64,000 nucleotides of DNA, from the NCBI GenBank assembly GCA_040222275.1, contig JAVKDJ010000002.1, positions 310,001-374,000 of the forward strand, read 5' to 3'. Position 1 is the first letter of the stretch; the number at the start of each line of letters is the position of its first letter. This DNA comes from CAXBNB01 sp040222275 (GTDB lineage: Bacteria; Bacteroidota; Bacteroidia; Cytophagales; Cyclobacteriaceae). Both the position numbers and the translations under genes were made by a program. Below the pieces are notes generated by a model. That model had not been told where the DNA came from. It saw only the letters and a program-made list of their open reading frames with translations, and did no database searches. Positions 8,805 to 17,764 of this stretch are shown piece by piece.

Positions 8805-9947
8805 ATGAAATTTGGGACTAAAGCAATACATGCGGGGGTTCAACCTGACCCAACTACCGGGGCAATTATGACCCCTATCTACCAAACCTCCACTTATGCC
8901 CAGCCCTCTCCAGGCAAGCACAAGGGATACGAATATTCCAGGTCCCAAAACCCTACAAGGACAGCCTTGCAAAACAACCTGGCCGCTTTGGAAAATGGAA
9001 AACATGGCCTTTGTTTTTCATCTGGTGTTGCTGCCTCTGATGCCGTGTTGAAACTTCTAAACCCGGGAGACGAAGTGCTGTGCTGCAACGATCTTTATGG
9101 CGGCACCTATCGATTGTTCACTGAGGTGTTTCAAAAATTTGGCATCAAATTCAATTTTGTGGAAATGCGCGACCTCAACAGGATTTCCAAGCATTTTAAC
9201 AAAAAAACCAAAATGGTGTGGGTAGAAACGCCCACCAACCCTATGATGAACATCATAGACATCAAGGGACTAGCAGGTGTAGCACGCGACTGGAATGCAC
9301 TTTTTGTGGTTGACAGTACTTTCGCTACGCCATACCTGCAAAACCCCCTCAACCTTGGAGCAGATATCGTCATGCATTCGGTTACCAAATACCTTTCCGG
9401 GCATTCCGATGTGGTAATGGGCGCACTAATGCTCAACAAAGACAGCCTGCAGGAGCGGTTGGCATTTATTCAAAATGCCAGTGGGGCCGTTCCGGGACCT
9501 ATGGATTGTTTTCTGGTACTCAGGGGGCTGAAAACATTGCACATAAGGATGCAGCGACATTGTGAAAATGGCCGCCGGATAGCTTTCTTCCTTAAATCAC
9601 ACCCAAAAGTAGAGAAAGTGTATTGGCCGGGTTTTGACGAGCACCCCAATCATGAAATAGCAAAGAAACAAATGCGGGATTTTGGGGGCATGCTTTCCTT
9701 TGAATTGATAGAAGATAGTATCGATGACGCCATCTCTTTACTTGAAAAATTCAAATTATTTACTTTGGCCGAATCCCTTGGTGGGGTAGAGTCACTCTCT
9801 GGTCACCCAGCCAGCATGACACACGCCAGCATTCCAAGGGAAGAAAGGCTCAAATCCGGGTTGAAAGATTCGTTGATCAGGTTAAGCGTGGGAATTGAGG
9901 ATGTTGAAGACCTGATTGAGGATTTGGAAAAATCCCTGGGTCAATAA
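8805..9947 (+). CDS. metB: cystathionine gamma-synthase / trans-sulfuration PLP enzyme
   Basis: A 380-residue Cys/Met-metabolism PLP enzyme. The opening FGTKAIHAG and YEYSRSQNPTR are family signatures. The PLP lysine is K195 in SVTKYLSGHSDVVMGAL, and SLGGVESLSGHPASMTHASIP is the C-terminal substrate-binding motif. This subfamily makes cystathionine from an O-acyl-homoserine and cysteine, or cleaves it (gamma-lyase, MetC/CGL type); the sequence alone does not separate these activities. It is a single-gene unit: a terminator lies upstream and the next gene is convergent. A TACATTTG -7-like element is at 8730-8737. Confidence 0.88.
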   Translation: MKFGTKAIHAGVQPDPTTGAIMTPIYQTSTYAQPSPGKHKGYEYSRSQNPTRTALQNNLAALENGKHGLCFSSGVAASDAVLKLLNPGDEVLCCNDLYGGTYRLFTEVFQKFGIKFNFVEMRDLNRISKHFNKKTKMVWVETPTNPMMNIIDIKGLAGVARDWNALFVVDSTFATPYLQNPLNLGADIVMHSVTKYLSGHSDVVMGALMLNKDSLQERLAFIQNASGAVPGPMDCFLVLRGLKTLHIRMQRHCENGRRIAFFLKSHPKVEKVYWPGFDEHPNHEIAKKQMRDFGGMLSFELIEDSIDDAISLLEKFKLFTLAESLGGVESLSGHPASMTHASIPREERLKSGLKDSLIRLSVGIEDVEDLIEDLEKSLGQ

Positions 9948-9975
9948 GCCATCCTAATAACTGAAAACAAACATT

Positions 9976-11145
9976 TTACTTGTCGCTGGTTTCCATCATG
10001 TGGTGATCCTTGTTCTTTGGTTTAGGCACCTCATTTTCATAAAACTCATCAAGTTCTTCAAAGTAGAGTTCCTGATAAACCTTATTGCGTAAGCGGTTTT
10101 CGATAGGTTTGTGGTTGTTGGATTTAAATTTCTTGATGGACTGTAAATATTTGTTGATATGCGGCCAGGCACTTTTATAGTTTGGCAGGCCCAATTCCTG
10201 GTATATCCTTTGTATTTCCTTCTCCGGGGCTTCAAGCAATTCCTGATAGCTCAGTTCCACCAAATTACCTTCGGGAATCAAATGGCGTTCGTTCAGGTAT
10301 TTTTCTACCACCTTTTTATAATTGCCCATAATCATCTCATCGATTTCAGTAGTAGAAACCATCTGGAGGTATTGGGTGCTCACCATGGTATCGAACAAAT
10401 GGCGGGTAGATTGAAAAACATCCATTGGATCGCGTTGGATGAAAATGAATTTGGCATTTGGGAATAATTCCAGAAGTTCTTTCACCCGGCTCGTATTATG
10501 CGGGTTTTTTAAAACCAACCTTTTTTCATCGTTAAAAAAAGAAATGTTTTTCAGGCATTTTACATAATCCCTTTGCCATGCCTTTTTTTCACGGGCGTTG
10601 ATCCCATCAAATAGGTTGTATTTATTGAAATATGATTGGTTCTTTGGAAAATGCCAGGAATGCATCCCCGACCTTACTGACATGGTACAAAACGGTTGTT
10701 CTTCTTCAGCTGGTTTGTTGAGGTCGATCGAGGTATTGTCCTGAGGTCGGGTAGGAGGAACCAATGGGCTCAATACCCACTTGAGCCAGGTTCGGCTCAA
10801 AAGGGCCACATTAAACAAAAAAGCCTGATAGTTGCTCAAAGTACCAAACTGCGGGTCCTGGTGCAGGATGTAATGTAAATGGGTAGTTCCGCTCCGCCAG
10901 TGTCCAAGCACGAAAATCGGAGGTTTTTCATTCATATCAATACGGTCGATCTTTTTGCTGTATAGCCATGATTGAATAAACTGAAGTGGGTAAACCAAAA
11001 CTGTAATTATGGAAATAAGCACTGACTTATGCCAGTAGTTTTCATCTGGTTTGTTTTTTCTCAGAAGAGAAAACCAGGTACGCGGCTTGGCAAAAAATAG
11101 TTGATGTCCCTGAACTTTATTATTCTTATTGCTCATAGTGTACAT
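9976..11145 (-). CDS. sulfotransferase family protein
   Basis: A 389-residue protein of the P-loop sulfotransferase fold. The 5'-phosphosulfate loop is GHWRSGTTHL (residues 81-90). The 3'-phosphate region is NAKFIFIQRDPMDVFQSTRHL, preceded by RLVLKNPHNTSRV. Residues 41-60 are hydrophobic and could anchor the protein to a membrane. Such enzymes move sulfate from PAPS to lipids or glycans; in Bacteroidota, sulfonolipid or sulfated-glycan chemistry is possible, but no PAPS-synthesis gene is adjacent. M1 or M4 could be the start. It converges with metB. Confidence 0.85.
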   Translation of the reverse strand: MYTMSNKNNKVQGHQLFFAKPRTWFSLLRKNKPDENYWHKSVLISIITVLVYPLQFIQSWLYSKKIDRIDMNEKPPIFVLGHWRSGTTHLHYILHQDPQFGTLSNYQAFLFNVALLSRTWLKWVLSPLVPPTRPQDNTSIDLNKPAEEEQPFCTMSVRSGMHSWHFPKNQSYFNKYNLFDGINAREKKAWQRDYVKCLKNISFFNDEKRLVLKNPHNTSRVKELLELFPNAKFIFIQRDPMDVFQSTRHLFDTMVSTQYLQMVSTTEIDEMIMGNYKKVVEKYLNERHLIPEGNLVELSYQELLEAPEKEIQRIYQELGLPNYKSAWPHINKYLQSIKKFKSNNHKPIENRLRNKVYQELYFEELDEFYENEVPKPKNKDHHMMETSDK

Positions 11146-11319
11146 GCAAAGTAAACGAACATATGGCTAACTGGTTCAATAAAATCAAAATAATGAAGGA
11201 AGACGACAGATAGATTCCAAAGAAAAAGACTATTCGTCATGTTGAACCCAAAACACCGCCGTACTATTGTCTATGTTCACATTATTTGCGTAATATTAGA
11301 GCAGCAAATATTCAGCACT

Positions 11320-11469
11320 ATGCCCCAAGGAAGCGATTGGTACTACAGCCAACACGAACCCGAAAGAGAAAGAAACAACAAATTTCTGGGTTTTCTTATT
11401 TTAGTCGGTTTTATATTGATCTGTATTTTTTCCCTCACCTTCATCGCCGAGTATTTTGGAAAAGGGTAA
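11320..11469 (+). CDS. small single-span membrane protein (49 residues)
   Basis: Starting at the internal ATG at 11320, the frame encodes a polar tyrosine-rich N-terminus (QGSDWYYSQHEPERERNN) followed by one clear membrane helix (FLGFLILVGFILICIFSLTFIAEY) and a short basic tail. The positive-inside pattern and full-length hydrophobic helix make coding likely. A longer frame from 11239 exists, but its extra N-terminus looks non-protein-like. It ends 38 bases before the FAD oxidoreductase start, so the two may share a transcript. No family is recognised. Confidence 0.5.
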   Translation: MPQGSDWYYSQHEPERERNNKFLGFLILVGFILICIFSLTFIAEYFGKG

Positions 11470-11507
11470 AACCTTCTACAATATCTATTTTCTGGTTAAT
11501 TTCGGAC

Positions 11508-12617
11508 ATGGTTGATGTCGCAATTATTGGTGGGGGGCTCGCTGGCCTGATCAATGCCATTTTATTGGCACGAGGCGGCCTGTCGGTGCTATTAGTTGAA
11601 AAGAAAAGCTACCCATTCCACCGCGTATGTGGAGAATATATATCCAACGAAGTGGTACCGTTTCTATCAAGAAACAGGCTATTCCCAGCACATATAGACG
11701 TATCGGATATCAAAAAATTCCTCCTGACATCAACCAGTGGCAAACAAGCGCACCTTGACCTTGACCTTGGAGGGTTCGGTATCAGCCGCTACGAGTTTGA
11801 TCATTTTCTATATCAAAAAGCGCTAGAAGCGGGTGTGGAATGTATGACAAATACCACCGTGGAAGACGTGAAGTTCACAGATAATCATTTTGTAATCAAT
11901 ACCGGCGCAAGCGAAGTTTTCAGCAAATTGGTAATTGGTGCCCACGGAAAGCGCTCAAGGATTGATAAAAAGCTGAACCGGGGTTTTATCCATTCCAAAT
12001 CCCCCTATCTGGCCGTAAAATATCACATCAAAACCGATTTTCCCCACGATACCATTGCCCTGCACAATTTTGATGGTGGGTATTGTGGCATCAGCAAAGT
12101 AGAAAACGAAACGTACAACCTCTGCTACCTGAGCCACAGGCGCAACATGAAAAAACATAAGGCAATCGGTGAAATGGAAGAAACCATTCTATTCAAAAAT
12201 CCATTTCTCAAAAACATTTTCGAGCATTCCGATTTCGTTTTCGAACGACCACTGGTGATCAACGAAATTTCTTTCGAAAACAAACTACCCGTAGAAAACC
12301 ACATGTTGATGTGTGGTGACGCTGCTGGAATGGTCACCCCTTTGTGCGGAAACGGCATGGCCATGGCTATACATTCAGCCAGCATTTTGTCGCAGATTAT
12401 CCTGCAACACAAGAAGATGGATGGTTTTGTACTGGAAAAAATAGAAAGCACATACCAGAAGAGCTGGGAGCACTACTTCTCATTTCGTATGTGGGCTGGC
12501 AGAAGGATACAAACACTGTTCGGCTCTGTACCAGCTTCAGGATTGGCAGTGGCCATGGCCAATCTAAAACCTATTGGCCGCTCTTTGGTTAGTCTTACCC
12601 ATGGCAAGGAGTTTTAA
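11508..12617 (+). CDS. FAD-dependent oxidoreductase (geranylgeranyl reductase-like)
   Basis: A 369-residue flavoprotein. The ATG at 11508 is chosen because the Rossmann motif begins right there (VDVAIIGGGLAGLINAILLARGG). The longer open frame upstream reads through the overlapping small membrane gene. The family signature around VCGEYISNEV is followed by the FAD-binding MCGDAAGMVTPLCGNGMAMAI near residue 270. This is the PHBH-fold group that includes geranylgeranyl reductases and the halogenase/hydroxylase-like enzymes found in Bacteroidota pigment loci. No pigment genes are nearby, so the substrate is unknown. Confidence 0.82.
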   Translation: MVDVAIIGGGLAGLINAILLARGGLSVLLVEKKSYPFHRVCGEYISNEVVPFLSRNRLFPAHIDVSDIKKFLLTSTSGKQAHLDLDLGGFGISRYEFDHFLYQKALEAGVECMTNTTVEDVKFTDNHFVINTGASEVFSKLVIGAHGKRSRIDKKLNRGFIHSKSPYLAVKYHIKTDFPHDTIALHNFDGGYCGISKVENETYNLCYLSHRRNMKKHKAIGEMEETILFKNPFLKNIFEHSDFVFERPLVINEISFENKLPVENHMLMCGDAAGMVTPLCGNGMAMAIHSASILSQIILQHKKMDGFVLEKIESTYQKSWEHYFSFRMWAGRRIQTLFGSVPASGLAVAMANLKPIGRSLVSLTHGKEF

Positions 12618-12628
12618 GAAACTCTCAT

Positions 12629-12636
12629 TACTTTTG
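12629..12636 (+). promoter_or_regulatory. -7 element TACTTTTG upstream of pheS
   Basis: A perfect TAnnTTTG match lies in the 40-base gap before pheS and 22 bases before its ATG, a common arrangement for a short-leader Bacteroidota promoter. Confidence 0.45.
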
Positions 12637-12657
12637 CCCAAAATTTAATCACAAGGA

Positions 12658-13686
12658 ATGTTTGATAAGGTAGAAAAATTTAAAGCGGAACTCGAAGCGA
12701 TCAAGATCCAGACCAAGGACGAGTTGGAACAGTTCAGGATGAAATTCATCAGTAAAAAGAGTGTAGTGACCGAACTGTTCAATGACTTTAAAAATGTACC
12801 GAATGAGCAAAAAAAACAATTTGGGGTTGCCCTCAATGAACTCAAAGAACTGGCACAGGTCAAATTGAAAGAATTGTCGTCCACACTGGAAAACCAACAA
12901 GGTGCTGGTGCAGACAAAAGTGTGCCCGACCTGACACTGCCGGGAATACCCAACGAACTGGGTAGCATACACCCCATCACCCTTACCCGAAACAAAATCA
13001 TCGAGATTTTTGAAAGGATGGGGTTCAATGTGGCCGACGGGCCTGAAATCGAAGAAGATTTTTACAATTTCACAGCGCTAAATTTTCCTGAAAACCACCC
13101 GGCAAGGGAAATGCAGGATACTTTCTTTATCGAAAAGAACCCTGACAAAGTATTGAGGACGCATACATCCAATGTGCAAATTCGGCTCATGGAAAACCAA
13201 AAGCCGCCATTCCGCTCAATCATGCCTGGTCGTGTATATCGCAATGAGGCCATTTCGGCCAGGGCCCACTGCTTTTTCCATCAAGTAGAAGGGCTTTATG
13301 TAGATAAAAACGTTGGATTTAAGGACCTCAAACAAACCGTTTACCATTTTGCCAAGGAAATGTTTGGCAAAGATACCAAGATCAGGTTCCGTCCATCCTA
13401 CTTTCCATTTACCGAACCAAGTGCAGAAATAGACATCAGCTGTTTTATCTGCCAGGGAAAAGGTTGCAATGTGTGCAAGTACACCAACTGGGTGGAGATA
13501 GCTGGTTCTGGCATGGTGGATCCCAACGTACTGGAAAACTGTGGGATTGATCCCGAAGAATATACCGGATTTGCTTTTGGAATGGGCATAGAGAGAATCG
13601 CCATGCTCAAATACCAGATCGATGACCTCAGGCTATTTTCAGAAAACGATGTGCGGTTCCTAAGGCAATTTCAAGGAAGCTTTTGA
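12658..13686 (+). CDS. pheS: phenylalanine--tRNA ligase alpha subunit
   Basis: A 342-residue class II synthetase catalytic subunit. An N-terminal coiled coil (residues 1-90) contacts tRNA. Motif 2 and motif 3 regions are clear: VYRNEAISARAHCFFHQVEGL and GFAFGMGIERIAMLKY, with FRPSYFPFTEPSAEID between them. The ICQGKGCNVCKYTNW segment holds a cysteine cluster often seen in this region of bacterial PheS. The beta subunit PheT is not adjacent, as is frequent in this phylum. It is convergent with serine dehydratase, with only 7 bases between the stops. Confidence 0.97.
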   Translation: MFDKVEKFKAELEAIKIQTKDELEQFRMKFISKKSVVTELFNDFKNVPNEQKKQFGVALNELKELAQVKLKELSSTLENQQGAGADKSVPDLTLPGIPNELGSIHPITLTRNKIIEIFERMGFNVADGPEIEEDFYNFTALNFPENHPAREMQDTFFIEKNPDKVLRTHTSNVQIRLMENQKPPFRSIMPGRVYRNEAISARAHCFFHQVEGLYVDKNVGFKDLKQTVYHFAKEMFGKDTKIRFRPSYFPFTEPSAEIDISCFICQGKGCNVCKYTNWVEIAGSGMVDPNVLENCGIDPEEYTGFAFGMGIERIAMLKYQIDDLRLFSENDVRFLRQFQGSF

Positions 13687-13693
13687 TAGAGCG

Positions 13694-14590
13694 TTAGTCC
13701 TCTTCCAGGATATCAATGTCCTTGATAAACACTTTTTTCGATATGGCCTGGCCGGTTTTGGTGGTTGCCAGGCCTCCCATGGCCGTTTCTTTGTAGCGGT
13801 CTTCCATGCTCTGGCCTACTTCGCCCATTGCATCAGCGCATTCATCTACAGGTATTACGGCATCCATACCAGCCAGGGCTATTTGGGCCGATGAATTGGC
13901 AATAGCAGCCGCGCTCGCATTGCGCACTACACATGGCACTTCCACCAGTCCTGCTACAGGATCGCAAACCAGCCCCAACATGCATTGGATGGTAACTGCT
14001 ATAGCATTGAACACCTGATCTATACTTCCGCCCAGGCAATAAACGATGGCTCCAGCTGCCATAGCCGCTGCACTGCCTGTCTCTGCCTGGCACCCGCCTA
14101 CTGCGCCGGATATTGAGGCTTTTTGTTCCAATATCAAAGCAATGCCAGCCCCAACCAATAGTGCTTCATGTATTTTTTTGTCTTCTATCTTGTGGATTTC
14201 CTGCAGTGTAACCAGCACACCCGGCAAAATGCCAGAGGCTCCTGCAGTGGGTGCTGCCACTATGCGGCCCATACATGAATTTACTTCTTTGGCAGCCAGC
14301 GCCCTGGATACAAGCTTCTGGAACTCCGGGGATAAGACCGTATGCTTGCTATTGAATACCTTTTTTGCCCCATTGTTGATCATGCCCGAGCTGGAAACCA
14401 TATCTTCTGACAGCCCAGTGGCCACCGCTTCTTTCATCACCGCGTAGGCTTTTTCCAAGCCTTGCCAGATTGCGTCCTCACAGGTTCCTTTTTGTTCCGT
14501 TTCGTATTGCAAGACCGGGACAAAAAGGGATGCATTTTGCTTTGTGCAATATTCCTTCCAACCAACGAAACTTTCGAATAGGAATGACAT
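13694..14590 (-). CDS. sdaAA: L-serine ammonia-lyase, iron-sulfur type, alpha subunit
   Basis: Converts L-serine to pyruvate and ammonia using a 4Fe-4S cluster instead of PLP. The 298 residues correspond to the alpha (catalytic) domain of the two-subunit type. Signatures are GRIVAAPTAGASGILPGVL, GGCQAETGSAAAMAAGA and CDPVAGLVEVPCVVRNASAA, which contain the cluster-ligand cysteines. The beta subunit (SdaAB) is not adjacent in the window. The start at 14590 abuts the remnant of a HEPN-like gene on the same strand, so the promoter region seems to be at a rearrangement junction. Confidence 0.93.
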   Translation of the reverse strand: MSFLFESFVGWKEYCTKQNASLFVPVLQYETEQKGTCEDAIWQGLEKAYAVMKEAVATGLSEDMVSSSGMINNGAKKVFNSKHTVLSPEFQKLVSRALAAKEVNSCMGRIVAAPTAGASGILPGVLVTLQEIHKIEDKKIHEALLVGAGIALILEQKASISGAVGGCQAETGSAAAMAAGAIVYCLGGSIDQVFNAIAVTIQCMLGLVCDPVAGLVEVPCVVRNASAAAIANSSAQIALAGMDAVIPVDECADAMGEVGQSMEDRYKETAMGGLATTKTGQAISKKVFIKDIDILEED

Positions 14591-14595
14591 GTCGT

Positions 14596-14673
14596 TTATT
14601 TAGTTAAAATTCGATCAATCGAGGTAATCATATCTTCAATGTAAATCCGAAATGACCCTTCACTATGCTTCAT
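14596..14673 (-). pseudogene. truncated HEPN (DUF86-like) gene, N-terminal 25 residues
   Basis: Directly after the nucleotidyltransferase, with a 4-base ATGA overlap, an ATG at 14673 opens a frame of 25 codons ending in TAA at 14596. Its product ends GSFRIYIEDMITSIDRILTK, which fits the first helix of HEPN/DUF86 toxins (pattern Y-L-x-D-I-L-x-A-I-x-x-I). A complete family member would need about 110 residues. The remainder is absent, and the sequence passes into the upstream side of sdaAA, so the gene is broken. Assignment rests on one helix plus gene order. Confidence 0.6.
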
Positions 14674-14960
14674 ACGTACTTTACATCTGATAAGATTGAA
14701 TCCTTGATTTGAGCCTTTAGGGAATCTTTGGTTACCAAATCTATTCGAATGCCCAACTGTTCCTCCAAAAAAGTGCTAATATCAAAAAATTTCCAGCCAA
14801 TATTATGATCGATTTCTACAAGGATATCCAAATCTGATCCTTCAGATTGATCATTTTTTGCATATGACCCAAAGTATCCAATTTTTTTAACCAGATATTT
14901 AGACTTCAAAATTGGTTTGAGTGATCGTAAGCGGTTTTCTATTTCACAAGAATCCATCAT
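14670..14960 (-). CDS. MNT-type nucleotidyltransferase (antitoxin-like)
   Basis: A 96-residue minimal nucleotidyltransferase. GSYAKNDQSEGSDLDILVEI (residues 31-50) carries the GS and D-x-D metal-binding motif (D43, D45), and D74 in RIDLV is the likely third carboxylate, so the active site looks intact. In MNT/HEPN modules this protein AMPylates and silences the HEPN RNase toxin encoded next to it. Here the partner gene is cut to 25 codons, leaving an orphan antitoxin. It is flanked by sdaAA and asnS on the same strand. Confidence 0.88.
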   Translation of the reverse strand: MMDSCEIENRLRSLKPILKSKYLVKKIGYFGSYAKNDQSEGSDLDILVEIDHNIGWKFFDISTFLEEQLGIRIDLVTKDSLKAQIKDSILSDVKYV

Positions 14961-15011
14961 ATACCAAATTTAGCAATTACTACCCTTCTAGTCCACCAAA
15001 GGTGGATATAA

Positions 15012-16460
15012 TTAGAATTCGGCATTGCCGGGAGTACGTGGAAACGGAATGACATCACGGATATTGGTCATGCCGGTTACAAACTGGATCATGCGTTCAA
15101 AACCAAGGCCATAGCCACTGTGAGCTGCCGTTCCAAACTTTCGCGTATCCAGATACCACCAAAGTTCATCTTTCGGCACATTCATTTCTTCCATTCTCGC
15201 AACAAGCCTGTCGTAGCGCTCTTCACGCTGGGATCCCCCCACAATTTCTCCGATACCTGGAAACAATATGTCCATGGCCGCAACTGTTTTGTCATCATCA
15301 TTTTGACGCATGTAGAATGCCTTGATGTCTTTTGGGTAATCGGATAAGATTACAGGTTTTTTGAAGTGTTTTTCGACCAGATACCTCTCATGCTCCGATT
15401 GTAAGTCGGCACCCCAGCCATCAATTAAATACTGAAACTTCTTCTTTTTATTAGGTTTGGAATTGCGAAGGATGTCTATCGCCTCTGTATAAGTAATCCT
15501 CACAAAATCATTTTCCACCACAAATTTGAGCCTATCCAGCAGGCACATTTCATTTCTCTCATCGGCCTTCTTCATTTTGTCCTCGTCCAATTCACGTTTG
15601 TTGAGAAATTCCAAATCATCGGCACAGTTTGCCAGGGCATAAGAAACGATGTATTTGAGCATTTCCTCGGCCAGGTCCATGTTGTCTTCAAGGTCGGCAA
15701 AGGCCACTTCCGGCTCAATCATCCAAAACTCGGCAAGGTGCCTTGTGGTGTTGGAGTTTTCTGCCCGAAATGTGGGCCCAAAAGTATAGATTTCGCCAAG
15801 GGCCATTGCAGCCAACTCCCCCTCTAGCTGTCCTGAAACAGTAAGGTTTGCTTCTTTGTCAAAAAAGTCCTTTTTGAAATCTACAGCTCCGTCTTCTGTT
15901 TTAGGAACATTGTCCAGGTTGAGTGTGGTCACATGAAAGGTTTCGCCGGCACCTTCAGCATCCGAGCCGGTAATGATTGGGGTATGTATATTTAAAAAAC
16001 CCTTGTCGTTGAAGAATTTATGCACAGCAAAAATCATGGCATGCCTGATCCTGTAGATCGCGCCAAATGTATTCGTCCTTGGGCGCAAATAAGCAATTTC
16101 GCGCAGGAACTCCATCGAGTGTTTCTTGGGCTGAAGCGGATACTTTTCAGGATCGGCTGTACCAAGCACTTCCAGTTTTTCCACGTGCATTTCCACACTC
16201 TGGCCAGCACCTTGCGACTCCACGATTGACCCCTCTGCTGCAATGCAAGCACCGGTACTTACTAGTTTCAGCACCTCCTCACCAATTGCCGCCGGGTCAG
16301 CCACTACCTGTAGGTTATGGATAGTGGAGCCATCATTCAAGGCAATAAATGCCACATTTTTGTTTTGCCTTTTAGTACGTACCCATCCTTTTACAATTGC
16401 GTTACCTGATTTTCCGGTTGTCAGGACTTCCTTGATCTTTGTGCGTTTTTCGGTGCTCAC
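15012..16460 (-). CDS. asnS: asparagine--tRNA ligase
   Basis: A 482-residue class IIb synthetase. The N-terminal OB-fold anticodon domain starts GNAIVKGWVRTKRQNKNVAF. The catalytic core shows TPIITGSDAEGAGETFHVTT, TFGPTFRAENSNTTRHLAEFWMIEPE (motif 2) and YGLGFERMIQFVTGMTNIRDVIPFPR (motif 3, complete). The FRAENSNTTRHL wording is typical of AsnRS rather than AspRS. AsnB is also in the window at 22.5 kb, but not in the same operon. Confidence 0.97.
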   Translation of the reverse strand: MSTEKRTKIKEVLTTGKSGNAIVKGWVRTKRQNKNVAFIALNDGSTIHNLQVVADPAAIGEEVLKLVSTGACIAAEGSIVESQGAGQSVEMHVEKLEVLGTADPEKYPLQPKKHSMEFLREIAYLRPRTNTFGAIYRIRHAMIFAVHKFFNDKGFLNIHTPIITGSDAEGAGETFHVTTLNLDNVPKTEDGAVDFKKDFFDKEANLTVSGQLEGELAAMALGEIYTFGPTFRAENSNTTRHLAEFWMIEPEVAFADLEDNMDLAEEMLKYIVSYALANCADDLEFLNKRELDEDKMKKADERNEMCLLDRLKFVVENDFVRITYTEAIDILRNSKPNKKKKFQYLIDGWGADLQSEHERYLVEKHFKKPVILSDYPKDIKAFYMRQNDDDKTVAAMDILFPGIGEIVGGSQREERYDRLVARMEEMNVPKDELWWYLDTRKFGTAAHSGYGLGFERMIQFVTGMTNIRDVIPFPRTPGNAEF

Positions 16461-16765
16461 TTTTTTAGATATTTTAATTCTCAGGGTCGAAAAAAACCAA
16501 TTTGAATGACCCCTCCAGCAACCATAAGTTTATGGTTAGTTGTAAAGCGCAAAAAAACACCTTTTAGCTTCTTAATCAAAGCAAGAACGTGTAATTCCAT
16601 TGCAGGAGCCTAAAACCGAATGTCCCGCAGGCCATAACCCACCAATTTCGTTAGAAGTGCCAGGTCTTGGTGAAAAGTCGAGGAACCCCCGAAAATTTTA
16701 ATGAAACAATGGGAGAACAGAAAAAATTCTAACAACTTGCGCTGAAAATTGAGAAAAGAACAACC
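16461..16765. other. 305-base divergent intergenic region
   Basis: The gap between asnS (minus) and the PfkB kinase (plus) must hold two promoters. The only clear structure is a perfect 18-base palindrome at 16520-16537 (arms AACCATAA and TTATGGTT around GT), 60 bases upstream of asnS. No tRNA or known small RNA pattern was recognised. Confidence 0.4.
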
Positions 16766-17764
16766 ATGAAAAAATACGACATATACGGAATTGGCAATGC
16801 CCTGGTGGACCTGGTGTTTGAAGTTGATGAGCAGTTTTTGTCTGATCATAAAGTGGAGAAAGGCCTGATGACGCTGGTGGAAGAAGACAGGCAAAATGAG
16901 TTGATCAATGCCATCAACATCGATGAAAATATGATGAAAGGTGGGGGGTCGGCAGCCAATACGGTGGTAGCTGCAAGCCAGTTTGGGAGCAAGTGCTACT
17001 ATTCTTGCAAAGTATCCAACGATCGTTTTGGCCAATTTTACCTAAAAGACCTTGAAAATAATGCGGTGGATACCAAGCTTACCAATGAAACCGCACCCAA
17101 TGGCATTACCGGCAAATGCCTGGTAATGACCACACCAGATGCAGAAAGGACGATGAATACATTTCTTGGCATCACGGCGGATTTTTCTGTAAGTGAAATT
17201 GACGAAAATGCTATTAAAAACTCTGAGTACATCTATTCCGAAGGCTATCTTGTTCCATCTCCTTCTGGAAAAGAAGCGATGATCCGTGCGAAGGAAATAG
17301 CCCAGGCCAATTGTGTGAAAACCGCTTTGTCTTTTTCTGATCCCAGTATGGTCAAATATTTTAAAAATGAAATGACCGAGGTAGTCGGGGACGGTGTTGA
17401 CCTGCTATTTTGCAATGAAGAAGAAGCCCTTTTATTTACAGGAAAAGAAACGCTGTTGGAAGCCAGGGAAGCTTTGAAAAAAGTAGCCAAAAGATTCGCA
17501 ATCACCCTTGGTGAAAACGGTGCTACTATTTTCGATGGCGATACCTTTATCGACATAGAGCCTTACAAAGTAGAGGCAATAGACACCAATGGAGCCGGTG
17601 ATATGTTCGCAGGGGCATTTCTCCATGCCATTACACAAGGCCACAGCTACGCAGAAGCCGGTAAACTGGCCAGTTTGGCATCTTCAAAAATTGTGTCCCA
17701 ATTTGGGCCCAGGCTGGAATGGGCCCAGGCCAAAGAAATCAAACATCATTTGGTGGGGTCGTAA
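16766..17764 (+). CDS. PfkB-family sugar kinase, adenosine kinase-like
   Basis: A 332-residue ribokinase-fold enzyme. The opening YDIYGIGNALVDLVFEVD and the MKGGGSAANTVVAASQFG segment resemble adenosine kinases and their bacterial relatives. The C-terminal DTNGAGDMFAGAFLHAI is PfkB signature 2 with the catalytic base D, and ITLGENGATIFDGD is the ATP-site strand. Substrate preference (adenosine versus another nucleoside or sugar) cannot be settled by eye. The 3' end overlaps the convergent HIT gene by 19 bases. Confidence 0.88.
   Translation: MKKYDIYGIGNALVDLVFEVDEQFLSDHKVEKGLMTLVEEDRQNELINAINIDENMMKGGGSAANTVVAASQFGSKCYYSCKVSNDRFGQFYLKDLENNAVDTKLTNETAPNGITGKCLVMTTPDAERTMNTFLGITADFSVSEIDENAIKNSEYIYSEGYLVPSPSGKEAMIRAKEIAQANCVKTALSFSDPSMVKYFKNEMTEVVGDGVDLLFCNEEEALLFTGKETLLEAREALKKVAKRFAITLGENGATIFDGDTFIDIEPYKVEAIDTNGAGDMFAGAFLHAITQGHSYAEAGKLASLASSKIVSQFGPRLEWAQAKEIKHHLVGS

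Noticed and set aside
13806..14447. Alanine-rich frames antisense to sdaAA
   Set aside because: Shadows of the GC-rich, alanine-rich serine dehydratase gene; no start signal or domain.
16610..16700. Possible small structured RNA upstream of the PfkB kinase
   Set aside because: Local GC content is slightly raised, but no SRP, 6S, RNase P or riboswitch pattern is recognisable and no terminator follows.
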